Shown: piece after piece, positions 28,019 to 38,361 of the stretch
Position numbering within the stretch: position 1 is the stretch's first letter
How the letters are laid out: every line of letters begins with the position of its first letter
Source of the DNA: CAVYGM01 sp963768025
Lineage (GTDB): Bacteria > Bacteroidota > Bacteroidia > Cytophagales > Spirosomataceae
Direction: 5' to 3'
DNA: 64,000 nt
NCBI GenBank assembly: GCA_963768025.1
Contig: CAVYGM010000004.1
Location: forward strand, 62,001 to 126,000
Made by a program: the position numbers and the translations under genes
Notes under the pieces: generated by a model
Databases searched by the model: none
What the model was told of the DNA's origin: nothing
Seen by the model: the letters and a program-made list of their open reading frames with translations, nothing else

Positions 28019-28570
28019 ATGTCCCCAAAACTAACGATTTTACTCTACTTATTGCTGCCAACTTGCAGCGCGGAGGCCCAGCCCCGCTACACACCCGTAA
28101 AACGGGCTACCAGTATCGAAGCCTTCGGAGCCAGCCAGGGGATCATGCTGGCACTGGAAACGCCATTCCTCTACCGTAGAAGTTTCTTTCTCAACGCACA
28201 GGCCGGACTGGGTCTGTACCGGCAGACAGCCAGCGTCAGTACGGCCCGGAATGCCTATTCGTTCGGTAGTGCGCTCACCCATTGCACGTTGCTGAATCGT
28301 CGCAAAGCAAGTTGTGATCCCCGGCCGGAGTACCACAGGTGGGAGTACTACTTCGAGGCCGGCCTGGCCGGAACGCTGTTCCCGGATCGGTACAAACTCC
28401 CCGACTTTGGTTCCCGGCCCGTATTGGCCGCCGCGCAGGCGTTGGCCGGATTCAGAATCCATCGGGTAGGTACCAGGAATGTCCAGATTATCAAGCTGCG
28501 GTTTAGTCCTTTTCTGGCTCCGGGCTTCCCGTTATGGGGAGGGATTGCCTACGGAGTAGGGTTGTGGTAA
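28019..28570 (+). CDS. Exported hypothetical protein, beta-barrel-like
   Basis: The 183-residue protein has a signal peptide (to SAEA, about residue 20) and a body of alternating hydrophobic strands (GIMLALETPFLYRRSFF, FEAGLAGTLF, AAQALAGFRIH), ending in GIAYGVGLW. An aromatic C-terminus is common in outer-membrane barrels. No family is recognised. It is divergent from the decayed serine hydrolase, 129 bp away, and no operon partner is evident. Confidence 0.65.
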   Translation: MSPKLTILLYLLLPTCSAEAQPRYTPVKRATSIEAFGASQGIMLALETPFLYRRSFFLNAQAGLGLYRQTASVSTARNAYSFGSALTHCTLLNRRKASCDPRPEYHRWEYYFEAGLAGTLFPDRYKLPDFGSRPVLAAAQALAGFRIHRVGTRNVQIIKLRFSPFLAPGFPLWGGIAYGVGLW

Positions 28571-28709
28571 CAATTTTGTACCTCGCCTCGCACTCTATGA
28601 ACTTTGCATACGGAGAAGAAAAATGAGTATTCCTCACCACTCTTTCCCTTATACGAGTACATTTTAGAAGAAATTACGGTCCGACATATCATTCTTATCT
28701 CTTCAAGTC

Positions 28710-29858
28710 ATGAAGCGTTCAATTGCCCAGATTTTTATAGCCTTTCTCTTGCTGACTTCTCCCTCCTTCGCCCAGGTCGAGCTCTGCCAGGGGGCCTACT
28801 TTACCGAAGCGCAGGGCAAGGAGTTTTTACAAAAAAATGAAGTAAAATCGCTGGCCGAATGGAAAAGCCGGGCGGATAAAATCCGGGCCAATATTCTGGA
28901 AGGGATGGACCTGATGCCCCTTCCAGCCAAACCTACCTCCAAGCCCATCGTCCACAGCCGGCGCGTGATGAATGGCTATACGGTGGAAAACGTGGCCTTT
29001 GAAAGCATGCCGGGGGTATTCGTGACGGGCAATCTGTACCGCCCCACCGCCAAGCTAACTTCCTACGCGGCCATCCTGTGTCCGCACGGCCACGGTAACG
29101 ACCCGCGCTTTGCCGAACCGGCGCAGGTGCGCTCGGCGCTGCTGGCGCGGATGGGAGCTATCGTGTTTGCATTCGACATGATCGGCTACGGAGATTCCAA
29201 ACAGAGCGAGCACAAAATTCCGAAAGCACTCAAACTCCAAACCATCAACAACATCCGGGCGTTGGACTTCCTGCTGGCGCAGCCCAACGTGGACCCCGAG
29301 CGGGTAGGCGTGACGGGGGAGTCGGGCGGGGGAACGCAAACCTTCCTGCTCACGGCCCTCGACGAGCGGGTGAAAGTAGCGGTACCCACCGTGATGGTAT
29401 CGGCGCACTTTTTCGGAGGGTGTACCTGCGAAAGTGGCATGCCGATTCATAAAAAGGGCGAGTTTCAAACCAATAACGTCGAGATAGCCGCTTTGGCCGC
29501 GCCGCGCCCCATGCTCCTGATTTCCGACGGTGGCGACTGGACCCTGAACGTACCCACCGTGGAGTTTCCGCATATACAGAAAATATACGCGCTCTACGAT
29601 CAGAAAAACCGGGTGGAAAACGCGCATTTCGCGGACGAAAAGCACGACTACGGCCCCTCCAAGCGCAAGGCCATGTACCCGTTCATGGCTAGGTACCTCA
29701 AACTAGACCTTAGCAAGGCCACCGACGCTACCGGTGCCATTGACGAAAAGCTGGTAAAAATGCTGCCGCGTACCGACCTGGAAGTGTTCACCACCGCGCA
29801 TCCCCGTCCGGCCTCCGCCGTAGTGGGCGATGCGGCGGTGATGGGGCTTTTGGAGTAA
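28710..29858 (+). CDS. Secreted alpha/beta-hydrolase, acetylxylan-esterase-like
   Basis: The 382-residue protein has a signal peptide (MKRSIAQIFIAFLLLTSPSFAQ) and an alpha/beta-hydrolase fold. The oxyanion region is ILCPHGHG (about 122-129). The nucleophile Ser lies in GVTGESGGGTQ (about 200-210). The likely catalytic His is in KHDYGPSKR near residue 315. These features match large secreted esterases grouped with acetyl-xylan esterases and glucuronoyl esterases in Bacteroidota. It probably removes acyl groups from plant polysaccharides. It ends 45 bp before a terminator hairpin. Confidence 0.8.
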   Translation: MKRSIAQIFIAFLLLTSPSFAQVELCQGAYFTEAQGKEFLQKNEVKSLAEWKSRADKIRANILEGMDLMPLPAKPTSKPIVHSRRVMNGYTVENVAFESMPGVFVTGNLYRPTAKLTSYAAILCPHGHGNDPRFAEPAQVRSALLARMGAIVFAFDMIGYGDSKQSEHKIPKALKLQTINNIRALDFLLAQPNVDPERVGVTGESGGGTQTFLLTALDERVKVAVPTVMVSAHFFGGCTCESGMPIHKKGEFQTNNVEIAALAAPRPMLLISDGGDWTLNVPTVEFPHIQKIYALYDQKNRVENAHFADEKHDYGPSKRKAMYPFMARYLKLDLSKATDATGAIDEKLVKMLPRTDLEVFTTAHPRPASAVVGDAAVMGLLE

Positions 29859-29901
29859 ACAATAGTTTCCGGCGGATCTGGACTTTTTGATTAAGTAAGA
29901 C

Positions 29902-29950
29902 CATGGGCTATAAAAGATAAATTTCGTATCTTTCATAGCCCATATTTTTT
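29902..29950 (+). terminator. Terminator after the esterase gene
   Basis: The arms ATGGGCTATAAAAGATA and TATCTTTCATAGCCCAT (one mismatch) surround a short loop and are followed by ATTTTTT. The response-regulator gene starts about 12 bp later, so the hairpin could also lie in that gene's leader. Confidence 0.7.
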
Positions 29951-29961
29951 CAAAAACCACC

Positions 29962-30609
29962 ATGACGCGCCTCATCATTGCCGACGATCATCCCGTAGTG
30001 CTGGAAGGCATGCGTCTGCTGTTTAGTCATTTGCCCGAGTTTGAAGTAGTGGGCGAAGCGGCTACCCTGAAAGAGGTGGTTTCGGTATGCGAAGCCCATC
30101 ATCCCGACCTGCTGATCCTGGATCTTAATTTTGGCGGTAAAAGTGGACTGGACATCGTGCCCGAGTTGAAAGCCCGATTTGCTACACTGAAAATATTGAT
30201 CTTTTCCTCCTACAATGTACCCGGTATGTTGCGTAAAGCCCTGGAACAGGGCGTGAGCGGCTACCTGCTTAAAGACGCCACCAAAGCCGAGTGGAAAGAG
30301 GCTCTCACCACCGTGCTGGATCATAAGGTGTTCGTGAGCAAGCAGGCCCTGCGCTACCACGGCGAAGAAATTCCCTTCGCCGAGCCCGCCTTTGGGCACG
30401 ATGTCTTTGGGCGCATCTCGCTGCTGTCCGAGCAGGAAAAGAAAATCATTCCTCTTATCGTCAATGGACTTACGGAAAGTCAGGTCGCCGAGGTACTCTT
30501 TATCAGCAAACATACCGTGCATACGCATAAGAAAAATATCCTGCGCAAACTGGAACTGCACACCAATGCCGACATCGTGAAGTTTGCCTACGAAAACCAC
30601 CTCGTCTAG
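29962..30609 (+). CDS. NarL/FixJ-type response regulator
   Basis: The 215-residue protein has a full receiver domain: DDH (residues 8-10), the phospho-acceptor in LLILDLNFGGKSG (Asp at about 54), Thr/Ser in IFSS and Lys in YLLKD. The C-terminal LuxR HTH is at about 150-210 (LSEQEKKIIPLIVNGLTESQVAEVL). It is convergent with the 7TMR-DISM histidine kinase, its probable partner; the two stop codons share the palindrome CTAG. Targets are unknown. Confidence 0.92.
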   Translation: MTRLIIADDHPVVLEGMRLLFSHLPEFEVVGEAATLKEVVSVCEAHHPDLLILDLNFGGKSGLDIVPELKARFATLKILIFSSYNVPGMLRKALEQGVSGYLLKDATKAEWKEALTTVLDHKVFVSKQALRYHGEEIPFAEPAFGHDVFGRISLLSEQEKKIIPLIVNGLTESQVAEVLFISKHTVHTHKKNILRKLELHTNADIVKFAYENHLV

Positions 30610-32504
30610 ACCGGAATCCGCAATACGTGTCGCATCCCTTTCGAAAGCCGCTCGGCCCGAAAACTTCCTCCGAACAAGTCGGCCCGGGAGTGGATATTGG
30701 CCAGGCCTATCCCGGGCGCGCCTTCTCCTGGCTCATATCCCACGCCATTATCCTCTACGTCAAGGACCAGCTCGGTCGGGCTTTGGGTCAAACGTATAGT
30801 CAATTGGGTGGCCTGTGCGTGCCGGACGGTGTTATTCACTAGTTCGATGACAATCTGGTACACCGACTGCTGCACCATGGGCAGGAGACTTTCCTGCGAT
30901 AAACCCTCCTGCTCAAAATCAATTGCGAGGTCCGGATGGGCCAATTGGGTACCAAACAGCAGGTCGTCCAGAGCCTCCACCAGGCCGTGGCGTTCGAGCA
31001 GAATGGGGGATAGCGCGTGCGAAAACTGCCGTACATCCTGCCCTACCTGCCCCAAATCTTCCACCAAGGCATCCGCCTCCCGGCTATCGCCATTCAGCCT
31101 ATCCGCGATCAACGATAGCCGCAGCCGGATGTTGGCGATGGACAGGCTCAGGCCGTCGTGCAGTTCCTGCGAGAGTCGCTTGCGCTCTTGCGCCTGCCCT
31201 TCCAGCAACTGAATCGCGTTTTGCCGCCGCTGCTCGGCCAGGTCGGCCGCGATGACGGCATTCTGCTGGTAGATGTTTTTGAACCGATTGGCCAGCAGAA
31301 ACGACATGATTACCGTTTCGAGGGCATTGGTCAGCAGAGGAGTATTTTGGGTGATGTAGTTGTCGGGAAGGTAGCCCGCAAACACCAGAATAATCGATAT
31401 TCCCCCAACCAGTAGCATGGTATTGCCCAGACTGAACCACAGGCTTTCGATCTTTCGATACCGGAAATAAAAGTAGATCCCGATTAGGGGTAGAGACAGC
31501 AAAAAAACAAACGCGCTCAGATTGACTGCCTTCATAAACACCAGTAATCCCTCCCCGGAATAGTAAACGGGATTGTACCAGTAGTCGTCGATCACATGCA
31601 GGGCGGGATTGTGCGCCCATAGCACCAGCAGAAGTAGCACAAATAGGCCAATGAGTCCTTTGGTAAACCAATCCAGAAAGCGGTGACCGCCGGATAAATT
31701 GAAAAACCTCCGGGCAAATAGGAGAGTAAAAATGTACATCCCCATGGCGCAGGTAGGCCGCGCCGCGCTGGCCCACCAGGTAGCCTCAGGCCAAAGGTAC
31801 TCAAACCCTAGTCCCGTGTGCGCTACCAGAAAAAGTGCGGCAAAGATGGTGTAGAGACAATAGTAAAAGGTGATTTTTTGCCGAAAAAACAAAAACACCA
31901 ACAGACTGATGATCCCATATAGGCAATTGATGCCCAGCATACTGCCTACCAGCAGGAAGCGCCGGTCGGTAGTGGCCTCGAACGCTTCTCTTCGCCACAG
32001 CCGCAGGGGGATCTGCAGCTGCTCGCCGTGCTTATCAGCCCACAGGTAATAGGTCGTCACACCGGGAGGCAGGGACAAGGGAAACAAAAAATGGGGGTGA
32101 CGCACCGGACGCTGCGCAAAAGGGAAATGATCGCCGGTGAGTGGGCCGGGGCGTATCGTGCCGTCCTTCTCGGTGTAGAGCCGCAGTTTGTTGAGGTGCG
32201 GATTTTCGACTTCCAGGAGCAATTGCTTCCCGCTGGAATCGGGGTTGTACAGCTGGAACTTCACCCAATAGTAGCTGAGTGTAAAACTGAGATTAATGGA
32301 AGCCTTGTTGTTGGGTGTAAAGGGCATGCGCACTACCTCCCGAATCGTAAGCTTGTGGGTAGAGTCTTCCAGCAAGGCTACCTGGGTAGTCAGGAAAAGC
32401 TGGTCAAAATCGTCTCCGATGCGCACGGCGGGCTGAGCCGCCGCCGCGCCTGCCCCCACCAGGAGGGCCATCCACCAAAAGCACAATCTGCCAGGCTGTA
32501 TCAT
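30606..32504 (-). CDS. 7TMR-DISM sensor histidine kinase
   Basis: The 632-residue protein has a signal peptide, an extracellular 7TMR-DISMED2-type beta-sandwich (about 30-175: YYWVKFQLYNPDS, WADKHGEQLQIPLRLW) and a seven-helix membrane domain (about 183-395). A coiled linker leads to a HisKA_3 dimerisation domain with the phospho-His in ERKRLSQELHDGLS (about 445-458), then an HATPase_c domain (N box IELVNNTVRHA, G box GVGYEPGEGAPGIGLANI). The class often senses carbohydrate-like ligands. It faces the NarL-type regulator and overlaps it by 4 bp. The arrangement supports a two-component pair. Confidence 0.93.
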   Translation of the reverse strand: MIQPGRLCFWWMALLVGAGAAAAQPAVRIGDDFDQLFLTTQVALLEDSTHKLTIREVVRMPFTPNNKASINLSFTLSYYWVKFQLYNPDSSGKQLLLEVENPHLNKLRLYTEKDGTIRPGPLTGDHFPFAQRPVRHPHFLFPLSLPPGVTTYYLWADKHGEQLQIPLRLWRREAFEATTDRRFLLVGSMLGINCLYGIISLLVFLFFRQKITFYYCLYTIFAALFLVAHTGLGFEYLWPEATWWASAARPTCAMGMYIFTLLFARRFFNLSGGHRFLDWFTKGLIGLFVLLLLVLWAHNPALHVIDDYWYNPVYYSGEGLLVFMKAVNLSAFVFLLSLPLIGIYFYFRYRKIESLWFSLGNTMLLVGGISIILVFAGYLPDNYITQNTPLLTNALETVIMSFLLANRFKNIYQQNAVIAADLAEQRRQNAIQLLEGQAQERKRLSQELHDGLSLSIANIRLRLSLIADRLNGDSREADALVEDLGQVGQDVRQFSHALSPILLERHGLVEALDDLLFGTQLAHPDLAIDFEQEGLSQESLLPMVQQSVYQIVIELVNNTVRHAQATQLTIRLTQSPTELVLDVEDNGVGYEPGEGAPGIGLANIHSRADLFGGSFRAERLSKGMRHVLRIPV

Positions 32505-32618
32505 ACTAGGAAGGGAGGAACATTACGCCAGCGAATATACGAAAAATACCCTCAGCAGGGTATTGAGATAGCTACCGGAGAGGGGGTAATTTCGTACAGA
32601 CATTTACCAACTTCGATC

Positions 32619-33544
32619 ATGCACACATCTCCCTTTTATTCTAAGAAAAATTCCGGCAACTGGCTAGCCCGATTTGCTGTTGTGATCTTACTAGCGCAGG
32701 GTACCTACCTGGGGGCCAACGCCCAAAAGGTAGATGAATTTATAGGTAGCTACTCCGGCCCCAGCGCCTCGGGCTATCTGCAGCCACTTTCCGACGTCCT
32801 CACCTCCACCTTCAATTCGGGCCTGATTCACAAAACCTCCATAGACAGTGGTTTTCATGTGTATCTGGGAGCAACCGGCGTACGGTATCTTTATCGTGAG
32901 CGATCAGCTGAAATACTTTACCGGAACCACCGAGCGCTATTTCTCGCCCGAGCAAACGGCCCGGGTATCCACCATTCTGGGCCCCGCCGAAACCGTGAGT
33001 GTGCAGGGCGACAAGGGTACCTCCTATACGTTCCCGGCCGGACTGGGCGTACTGGGCTATACGTTGGCGGCACCTCAGATCACCATCGGCACTATTTTCG
33101 GCACGGAGTTCATGGGGCGGTTCGTTGCGTTCGACCTCGGGGAGGATTTTGGCAAAGTCAAACTGCTGGGCGGTGGCCTGCGGCATGATCTGACCCGGTA
33201 CATCATGCCAAACTCCCGTTACAAGATTTCGGTAGAGTACTTCTACCAGCAGCTGGAGGCAGGCCGGTACGCCGAGCTTACGACGCATAAGGGCGGGCTC
33301 TACGCCGGACAACAGGGCAAAATCGCCAATTACTACGTGTACGCCGGTTATCAGAAGGGCACGCTTGATGTTCACTACAACGATTCGGCCGATGCGACGC
33401 CCATCAACATGACGCTGAATAACAAGAATCCGCTGCTGCTGGGCGTCGGGGGCGGGATTGAAACTCTGGATTTTCCGACTGGATGTACAAACCTCCCTGA
33501 TCCGGCCCATCGTAGTGGCGGGTAGCTTTGGGATAAATTTTTAA
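32619..33544 (+). pseudogene. DUF6588-like outer-membrane protein, frameshifted twice
   Basis: The first frame has a signal peptide (to GANAQ) and the opening GYLQPLSDVLTSTFNSGLI, as in DUF6588 proteins of Bacteroidota. Near 32875-32885 the sequence moves to a second frame (GIFIVSDQLKYFTGTTERYF ... AGLGVLGYTLAAPQI ... YNDSADATPINMTLNN). Near 33475-33490 it moves to a third, ending SLIRPIVVAGSFGINF and TAA. The joined protein would be about 305 residues. The strands and C-terminal F fit an outer-membrane barrel. Two independent indels favour decay, although assembly error is possible. Confidence 0.65.
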
Positions 33545-33549
33545 AAACC

Positions 33550-34215
33550 ATGAAAAAGCAACTCTTATTTCTCATTAGTTTAACTTGGCTGTTTTCAGGT
33601 TGCCAAAACTACATAAAAGTAAACCGTACCGTCACCAAAATCATCACTGTGCCTTTTACTATTGATGCAACGGGTAAGTTCAGCAGCTCATCTATGATCA
33701 CGCCGGATCAGATTACCAACCTGTTCGATCCCGATATTTTTGAAAGTAGTAGGGGATCTGTACTTGATAAAATGGACATCAATAGCTTTAATGTGAGCGG
33801 AACCATCAACGAAGGAACCAACACCGCTACCCAGGTGACAGTCAACGCCTTTGTCACTACCGGCAGCCCAACGCCGCTGCTCAGTGATACCAAGCTGATT
33901 CGGATCGGGGGCAATCAACTGCTTCAGGATGCAAAGGATATTCTCAATGCCACTACGGGCCAAATCAGCAAGGAGGTGTCTTTCGCCAACGCACTAACCG
34001 CCATAAACGCCGTAGGCGTGCAAAAAATCCAGAAAATTATCTCGGATAATCTATTGGGAGTTAATAGATTAGGGATGATTATACTACTGAATGGCACCGT
34101 GCCTTCTGGCCAACGCTTGTCGGGCAGGATTACCCTCACACTTAATGCTACGCTTACCTACTCCCGTTGTGAAAAATGGGTGCATTACCCCCTGCTACAC
34201 AAAGCAGAATGCTGA
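33550..34215 (+). CDS. Hypothetical lipoprotein
   Basis: The 221-residue protein starts with a lipoprotein signal (MKKQLLFLISLTWLFSGC, Cys at 18). The mature part has beta-strand-like segments (SFNVSGTINEGTNTATQVTV, LSGRITLTLNATLTY). I do not recognise the family. It is 5 bp downstream of the frameshifted DUF6588 gene, so the two were probably co-transcribed. It is convergent with the DUF4349 gene, 11 bp away. Confidence 0.6.
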   Translation: MKKQLLFLISLTWLFSGCQNYIKVNRTVTKIITVPFTIDATGKFSSSSMITPDQITNLFDPDIFESSRGSVLDKMDINSFNVSGTINEGTNTATQVTVNAFVTTGSPTPLLSDTKLIRIGGNQLLQDAKDILNATTGQISKEVSFANALTAINAVGVQKIQKIISDNLLGVNRLGMIILLNGTVPSGQRLSGRITLTLNATLTYSRCEKWVHYPLLHKAEC

Positions 34216-34226
34216 CACAGACCACC

Positions 34227-35051
34227 TTAAACCACTTTACGCCTTCTGTTGAGGTACCTCCGCAACAGAAGGAAAAGCCCGGCACCCAACAACACAAAGG
34301 GCCACAGACTTACTACCGCCACTAGAAATTCCAGCAGGCTGTCCCAGCCATCGCGCAGGGCCGCACCGATTTTGCCAAAAAAACCGGATGTTGCCGCTGG
34401 GGTTTCGTAATAGGTTACCGTCAAGGTACTGAACGCCACCCGGTCTTTGAGGTACCTCAGGCGGCCTTCCATGGATTCAATCTCGGTGCGCAGGGTACCC
34501 ATTTCCCGCTCAATCGCCAGCATCTCCTCTACCTTCGTAGCCTTTTGGAGGAGTTGCTGGTAGCGGGCTTCCAGTTCCTTTTTGGTTTTGATGCGGGATT
34601 CTACGTCTACGTATTCCGCCGTTACGTCCTGGGCGTTGATGTTCTTGCTTTTCAGTTCGTCGGCACCCTTAGAAATTGCTTCCAGCAACCGATCAAAATT
34701 ACCCGCCGGTACCCGGATGGTCACGCGGTGCTCTACCCGGTAGTCGTAGTCCGACTGGCTGTCTTCGGTAATGTAGCCCTGGTGGGCCGCAACGGCTTTG
34801 GCGATACGTTGGCTGGTTTCGGTAGCGTCCTTCGTTTCAAAGCTGATGAAACCCTCCTTGATAATTTTTCTCTCGATGGAGAGTTCCGGTGCTTTTTGTG
34901 GGGGCAGGCTCGCCTGCTTTGCTTCTGATGGCGGGGGGACCTGCATTAAATCAACATCCGCCTTTACTTCTTGCCGATCCTGTTGTTCCTGATTGCAGCA
35001 AGGCAAGGAAAGAGTAAGTATAGACAGGACCAATAGAACGATGGGTTTCAT
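34227..35051 (-). CDS. DUF4349 lipoprotein with C-terminal membrane helix
   Basis: The 274-residue protein has a lipoprotein signal (LTLSLPCC, Cys near 18/19). A proline-rich linker precedes the DUF4349 domain (about 58-265). Typical segments are KIIKEGFISFETKD, HRVTIRVPAGNFDRLLEAI and YVDVESRIKTKKELEARYQ, followed by a coiled coil (about 150-205), VAFSTLTVTYYE and a transmembrane helix (about 240-262) with a basic end. Its function is unknown; the family is common in many bacteria as an envelope protein. Confidence 0.88.
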   Translation of the reverse strand: MKPIVLLVLSILTLSLPCCNQEQQDRQEVKADVDLMQVPPPSEAKQASLPPQKAPELSIERKIIKEGFISFETKDATETSQRIAKAVAAHQGYITEDSQSDYDYRVEHRVTIRVPAGNFDRLLEAISKGADELKSKNINAQDVTAEYVDVESRIKTKKELEARYQQLLQKATKVEEMLAIEREMGTLRTEIESMEGRLRYLKDRVAFSTLTVTYYETPAATSGFFGKIGAALRDGWDSLLEFLVAVVSLWPFVLLGAGLFLLLRRYLNRRRKVV

Positions 35052-35191
35052 GGTAAAAGCAGATAAAAGGATGAAGAATAGAATGGGTTGAATGTACTAA
35101 TTGCAATATATACAAGAATCTTTTATATAGAGCCCTAAAAGTACTCCAAGGGTTGGAAACAGATAGAAATATATTTTTCCTGTCACATCCT

Positions 35192-35662
35192 TTACTTCTG
35201 CATAATCCCCTTCATTCGGGCAAGCAGCCCCAATTCCAGGAGCTTTTCCTCAATCTGCCGCCGCACCGGTTCGGTCAGTTGCCCCGCGCGAGCCATCACG
35301 TCGTAGCCCTCGGGGGTGAAGAGGGTTTTATCAAAATGGATAATCGCCCAGGTACCTGTAGGGTCGAGGTAGAGGATATTCCATTTGCTTTTCAATAACG
35401 CCATCAGGCCATCGCCCCGCCACACAAACGAGCCCGGTTTGCTGGCATCGGGGGTATCGAAGCCATTGATGCTTTTCGCTTTGTTATTTTTCCAAAACCT
35501 TACTTCGTCTTTTAACCCCACAACCCCCTTTCGTCGCTTGACGGTGTAGGTAAAGGTGGGGTACTGCTTATCGCCTTTCAGCCACATCGGAAAGTCCGAA
35601 TAGTGAATGTACCAGGTACCTTCCATGGGTTGAAGATTCAAAAAGTTGTCGGTTCGGGTCAT
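35192..35662 (-). CDS. Lipocalin-like small protein
   Basis: The 156-residue soluble protein contains an N-terminal GTWYIHYSDFPMW, similar to the G-x-W motif that opens lipocalin/calycin barrels, then alternating strands (FTYTVKRRKGVVGLKDEVRFW, WNILYLDPTGTWAIIHFD) and a C-terminal helix. No signal peptide is seen. It may bind a small hydrophobic ligand, but the assignment rests on motif appearance alone. Confidence 0.6.
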   Translation of the reverse strand: MTRTDNFLNLQPMEGTWYIHYSDFPMWLKGDKQYPTFTYTVKRRKGVVGLKDEVRFWKNNKAKSINGFDTPDASKPGSFVWRGDGLMALLKSKWNILYLDPTGTWAIIHFDKTLFTPEGYDVMARAGQLTEPVRRQIEEKLLELGLLARMKGIMQK

Positions 35663-35805
35663 GGGTAGGGAGTGGAAAGGGGATTAAGGAGCCAATAGGG
35701 TATCATATTCGGCATTTAGAGCAATAATACAGGAAAAAAATTGGATTGGAGCCGTAGTATTTGTCGTCCTGATTCTTACATACTGAACGATCAATTGCAT
35801 TGCCG

Positions 35806-38323
35806 ATGAAAAAACTACTATTCTTCCTCCTACTGGTGTCAGGTACTGCGTACGCGCAGACTACCTCCACCGCCAAACCCTGGTCGTTCTGGTGGTGGAT
35901 GGGCAGCGCCGCCAACGAGCGTGACATCACGGCCCAGCTGGAAGGCTTCCAGAAAGCCGGATTGGGGGGCGTGCACATCAGCCCGATTTATGGCGTGAAG
36001 GGCTACGAGAAAGAATTTACCCCCTTTTTATCCAAAAAATGGCTGCACCTGCTAGACTATACCGTGAAGGAGGGCAAGCGCCTGGGCCTGGGAATTGATA
36101 TTACCACCGGCACGGGCTGGCCCTTTGGCGGCCCCACCGTCACGCCCGACATGGCCGCCAAAGCCATGACGATAAAAGACGGGCAGGTACAGGTAGCCCC
36201 CACCCGCCAGAAGGTGAAGCGCGCCGCGCCGGGCGGCGAGGGCTTTGTGCTCGATCCGTTCCACCCCACGGCCATGGATACCTACCTGATGTGGTTTGAC
36301 TCGACGCTGAACAAGATCGACAACCCGCCGCGCTCCATGTACAACGACTCCTACGAAGCCTACGGGGCCAACTGGACCACCGACTTTCGGGAGGAGTTCC
36401 GCAAGCGCCGGGGATATGACCTAACTACACAACTCGTCCTTTTACAAGACACTACCCAAAACGCCTCCGCCGAGTTGGTGCGAATCGACTATCTCCAAAC
36501 CCTGGCGGAGCTGCTGCGCGAGCGCTACACCCAGCCCTGGACGCAATGGAGCAAAAAGCATGGCTACCAGACCCGCTACCAGGCCCACGGCTCGCCCGGC
36601 AACTTGCTCGACCTCTACGACGATGCCAGTATCCCTGAAACAGAGTCGTTCGGTACCAGTCGTTTCCCGATTCCGGGCCTGCGCATTGACCCCGACTATT
36701 CCATTCAGCAATTCGGTACGCCCAATCCGCTGGCCATGAAGTTTGCCTCCTCGGCGGCGCATTTCTCGGGCAAGCCGCTGGTCAGTTCCGAAACCGGTAC
36801 CTGGCTGGCCAATCACTTCAAGGTAGCCCTGTCGCAGATCAAGCCGCAGATTGATGAACTGTTTACGGCGGGGATCAACCATGTTTTTTACCACGGCACT
36901 ACCTATTCGCCCCCTGTCGGAGGCCTACCCCGGCTGGCTGTTTTATGCCTCCACCAACTTCGGCCCTACCTCACATTTTGCCGAGCATTTTCCGTTGCTC
37001 AACCGCTACGTCGAAAATTCTCAGCGGCTCTTGCAAAATAGCAAGCCCGACAACGACGTGCTGGTGTACTTCCCGATCCATGACCTGTGGGCGGTGCCGG
37101 GGCATTCGGGCGGGGGGATCCACCTGCTGGAAGTGCACCACGTAGATCGCTGGCTGCTCAAACTCCCCTTCGGCCAACTGAGCGAAAAATTGTGGCAGCG
37201 GGGCTATACCTTCGATTTCGTGTCGGACGACCAGCTGACCCGCCTGAAAGTAGATAAAGGCGGCATTGTGAACTCGGGAAGCAGTACCTACAAAACCATC
37301 CTGATTCCAAATAGCACCTACCTGCCGGCCGCTACGCTGGCGGAGTTGCAGCGCCTGGCACAGGCCGGAGCCAAAATCATTTTTGAGAAAAATGCTCCCT
37401 CGCAGGTAGCGGGCTATGCCAACCACGATCAGCGGCAAGCGGCATTTACCCAATCCGTGGCCCAGCTTATGAAAAACAAGACGGTGGTAGTAGCTTCCGA
37501 TTGGCAAGCTACCCTAGCCGCCAACGGCGTCCGGCCCGAAGCCATGGGGGCACAGGGCCTGACCTTTATCCGTAAAACCCATCAGGGAAAACCGCTGTAC
37601 TTTGTGGCCAATGTAGGCAACCAGTTCAGCGAAGCCTGGCTCACCACCGAGCGCGGCCGGTACTTCCAGCGCTACGACCCCATGACGGGCACCGAAACTC
37701 CGCTCCCTACCCGGCAGCAAAACGGCAAGACTGAGCTGTTTCTATCCCTCCTACCCGGCCAGTCGTGCTTTCTGAAAGCAACCGACCGACCCAACTCTGA
37801 CGCAATGGCCTATACGCCCACCAATGCGCTGCCGCTCACTGGTGCCTGGGACGTAACCTTCCTGAAAGGCAAGCCTTCCTTGCCCGAAAAGGCAACCACC
37901 CCATCGCTAGCTTCCTGGACCACCTTTTCCGATAGTGCCGTATACTTTTCGGGTACGGCCCGCTACGCGCTGACGTTCGAGGTACCAGCCAACGTGGCTT
38001 CCCGCAAGGACCTGGTGCTCGATCTGGGCGATGTGCGGGAGGTAGCGTCGGTCAAAATCAACGGCAAGGCCACCGGGGTGGCGTGGAGCATTCCCTTCCG
38101 CCTCTCCATTCCGCAAGGTACCTTGCAGGCTGGTCAAAATACGCTGGATGTAGAGATAACCAACCTATCGGCCAATTACATGCGGCTACGCGACGGGCAG
38201 AAACCGGACTGGAAGAAGTTCTATGATACCAACATCGTAGACATCACCTACAAGAAATTCGACGCTACCCACTGGGAGCCCATGCCTTCGGGACTGCTGG
38301 GGCCGGTGAGGCTGTTGTATTAG
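35806..38323 (+). pseudogene. GH106-type alpha-L-rhamnosidase, frameshifted in a C run
   Basis: The frame from 35806 has a signal peptide (MKKLLFFLLLVSGTAYAQ), then the family-106-like barrel: WSFWWWMGSAANERDI, GGVHISPIYGVKGYE, GIDITTGTGWPFGGP, YNDSYEAYGANWT and QAHGSPGNLLDLYD. At about 36908-36912 (five C residues) the frame ends as YSPPVGG. Removing one C restores SEAYPGWLFYAS and the second frame to 38323, which includes a C-terminal jelly-roll (LDLGDVREVASVKING). The joined protein would be about 838 residues. Because the indel lies in a homopolymer, sequencing error is a serious alternative to inactivation. Identification as GH106 is by family resemblance. Confidence 0.8.
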
Positions 38324-38361
38324 GGATAAAAGATTGCCCAAATAAAAGTTTTGAATTTTTG

